From positions 1 to 14,168 of the forward strand of contig DCJK01000015.1 of assembly GCA_002320005.1 (NCBI GenBank): a DNA stretch of 14,168 nucleotides. Reading direction: 5' to 3'. How positions within the stretch are numbered: position 1 is the stretch's first letter; every line of letters starts with the position of its first letter. The position numbers were made by a program, and so were the translations under genes. The notes beneath the pieces were generated by a model. That model did no database searches. It saw only the letters and a list, made by a program, of their open reading frames with translations, and was not told where the DNA came from. Source of the stretch: Firmicutes bacterium UBA1702 (GTDB taxonomy: Bacteria > Bacillota > Clostridia > Peptostreptococcales > Anaerovoracaceae). Shown piece by piece: positions 13,628-14,168 of the stretch.

Positions 13628-14086
13628 CTAGTCCTCCTTGTTTTGAGATTGGTTAAATATCACTTCCAAGTCCTCATCGGACAGAAGTTCATACTGTTGT
13701 GCGTCCGGCAGGCTTTCTGTAACCTCGCCTTCCAGACTATCCCCAAGCGATATGCCAGCCACTGCCTCCGTCACTTCCCCGTGACGGTATGGCTTGCCTT
13801 TCCCGTCTGCGGAAAGCGCCACGTTAGGGTGTTTTAAAATGTCAAATTTTTCATCCATGACCGGGCGCTCCCCACGGATAAAAAGAAGTGCATAGCGGTT
13901 ATCCAGCATACGCACCTCATCCGGCGTCATCAGCTCGCGCCCCGATAATTGATAATTGGTGGAATAATTTCCAGAATGCCCGGTGGACTTTCCATAGGTG
14001 TTCATGTCTATGGTTGCTTTTCCAAGCAGCTCACTGACGTACTTATGCGTCCCCTGCTCATTGCCGCCAAGATATAAAAATTCGTC
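13628..14086 (-). CDS. virD4: VirD4-type coupling protein, C-terminal exon (split by a group II intron)
   Basis: The last 152 codons of the TraG/VirD4 coupling ATPase that hands the relaxase-DNA complex to the channel. The frame opens directly at the intron junction and reads DEFLYLGGNEQGTHKYVSEL, then LLGKATIDMNTYGKSTGHSGNYSTNYQLSGRELMTPDEVRMLDNRYALLFIRGERPVMDEKFDILKHPN, the conserved C-terminal region of Gram-positive VirD4 proteins. The Walker motifs and membrane anchor lie in the first exon beyond the right edge. An ATG at 14005 would give a 125-residue reading, but homology continues upstream of it to 14086, so it is not a start. The protein is made only if the intron splices out. The last residues (EQSQNKED-like acidic end) stop 4 bp before the Maff2 gene. 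Confidence 0.88.
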   Translation of the reverse strand, partial: DEFLYLGGNEQGTHKYVSELLGKATIDMNTYGKSTGHSGNYSTNYQLSGRELMTPDEVRMLDNRYALLFIRGERPVMDEKFDILKHPNVALSADGKGKPYRHGEVTEAVAGISLGDSLEGEVTESLPDAQQYELLSDEDLEVIFNQSQNKED

Positions 14087-14168
14087 ATGAGGTAAGGTTC
14101 AGCTCATCCTTTGCAGGACTTGCGTCCCCTCCCTCCCAAACCGCACGTACACCTCTCGATGTATACGG
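14087..14168 (-). ncRNA. Group II intron, 3' end (domains V and VI, partial)
   Basis: Reading the minus strand from the window edge, CCGUAUAC-AUC-GAGA-GGU-GUACGUGCGGUUU is domain V: a hairpin capped by a GAGA tetraloop with the conserved lower helix. The first few bases, including the catalytic AGC, lie just outside. Domain VI follows, closing with CCUUACCUCAU; the A at 14093, seven bases from the 3' end, is bulged between GAGG/CCUC and GG/UU pairs and fits the branch-point adenosine. The intron ends in AU at 14087, and VirD4 coding resumes at 14086 with GAC. The body and any reverse transcriptase gene are off the right edge. Confidence 0.88.

Larger units (their letters stand above)
5585..14168 (-). 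mobile_element. Type IV secretion module of an integrative and conjugative element (partial)
   Basis: Gene order VirD4 - Maff2 - VirB6/TrbL-like - PrgI - VirB4 - two small accessory genes - sortase B - lysozyme/CHAP is the conserved transfer core of Clostridia conjugative elements. All genes are on one strand, with short gaps or overlaps. Relaxase, excisionase/integrase and element ends are not in the window. Confidence 0.8.

Noticed and set aside
13628..14005. A stand-alone 125-residue protein starting at ATG 14005.
   Set aside because: The VirD4 homology continues without a break upstream of this ATG to the intron junction at 14086, and no good ribosome site precedes it.

Overview
The window carries part of a Gram-positive (Firmicutes, probably Clostridia/Lachnospiraceae-type) integrative and conjugative element. 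This rests on the protein families (PrgI, Maff2, VirB6/TrbL-like, VirB4, a class B sortase, a lysozyme-CHAP wall hydrolase), strong AGGAGG ribosome sites and a moderate-GC transfer operon beside AT-rich accessory DNA. The host assignment is inference; no rRNA, tRNA or housekeeping gene is present to test it.

Right part (14168 down to 5585, all minus strand): a type IV secretion operon, in transcription order coupling protein VirD4, Maff2 pilin-like protein, VirB6/TrbL-like channel protein, PrgI, VirB4 ATPase, two small accessory proteins (DUF6075-like and DUF6674-like), class B sortase, and a membrane-anchored lysozyme-CHAP peptidoglycan hydrolase. VirD4 is split: its last 152 codons start at 14086, directly after the 3' end of a group II intron (domains VI and V, 14087 to the window edge), so the first exon and the intron body lie outside. 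A strong intrinsic terminator sits inside the operon, between VirB4 and the DUF6075-like gene.

Middle (2118-5572): a complete three-recombinase transposable unit matching the RIT (Recombinase In Trio) plan. Three overlapping tyrosine recombinase genes are bounded by a perfect 16-bp inverted repeat. Both ends repeat the same internal layout: outer repeat, a second TTATGWAAAG copy in the same orientation, a 12-13 bp stem hairpin, then an inverted TTATGTAAAG copy. The unit abuts the end of the CHAP gene and separates the transfer operon from the DNA to its left.

Left part (1-2117): AT-rich accessory DNA with an XRE-type regulator (plus strand) divergent from a small alarmone synthetase of the RelA/SpoT type, which is followed on the minus strand by a zinc-dependent phospholipase C-like protein. 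An 18-bp motif (17/18 identical, with two TTTAG boxes 11 bp apart) lies upstream of the synthetase gene and again at 111-128, upstream of whatever is transcribed off the left edge, which suggests a shared operator.

No relaxase, primase, integrase of the parent element, or replication gene is visible here, so the conjugative element is only partly covered or has been rearranged by the RIT insertion.
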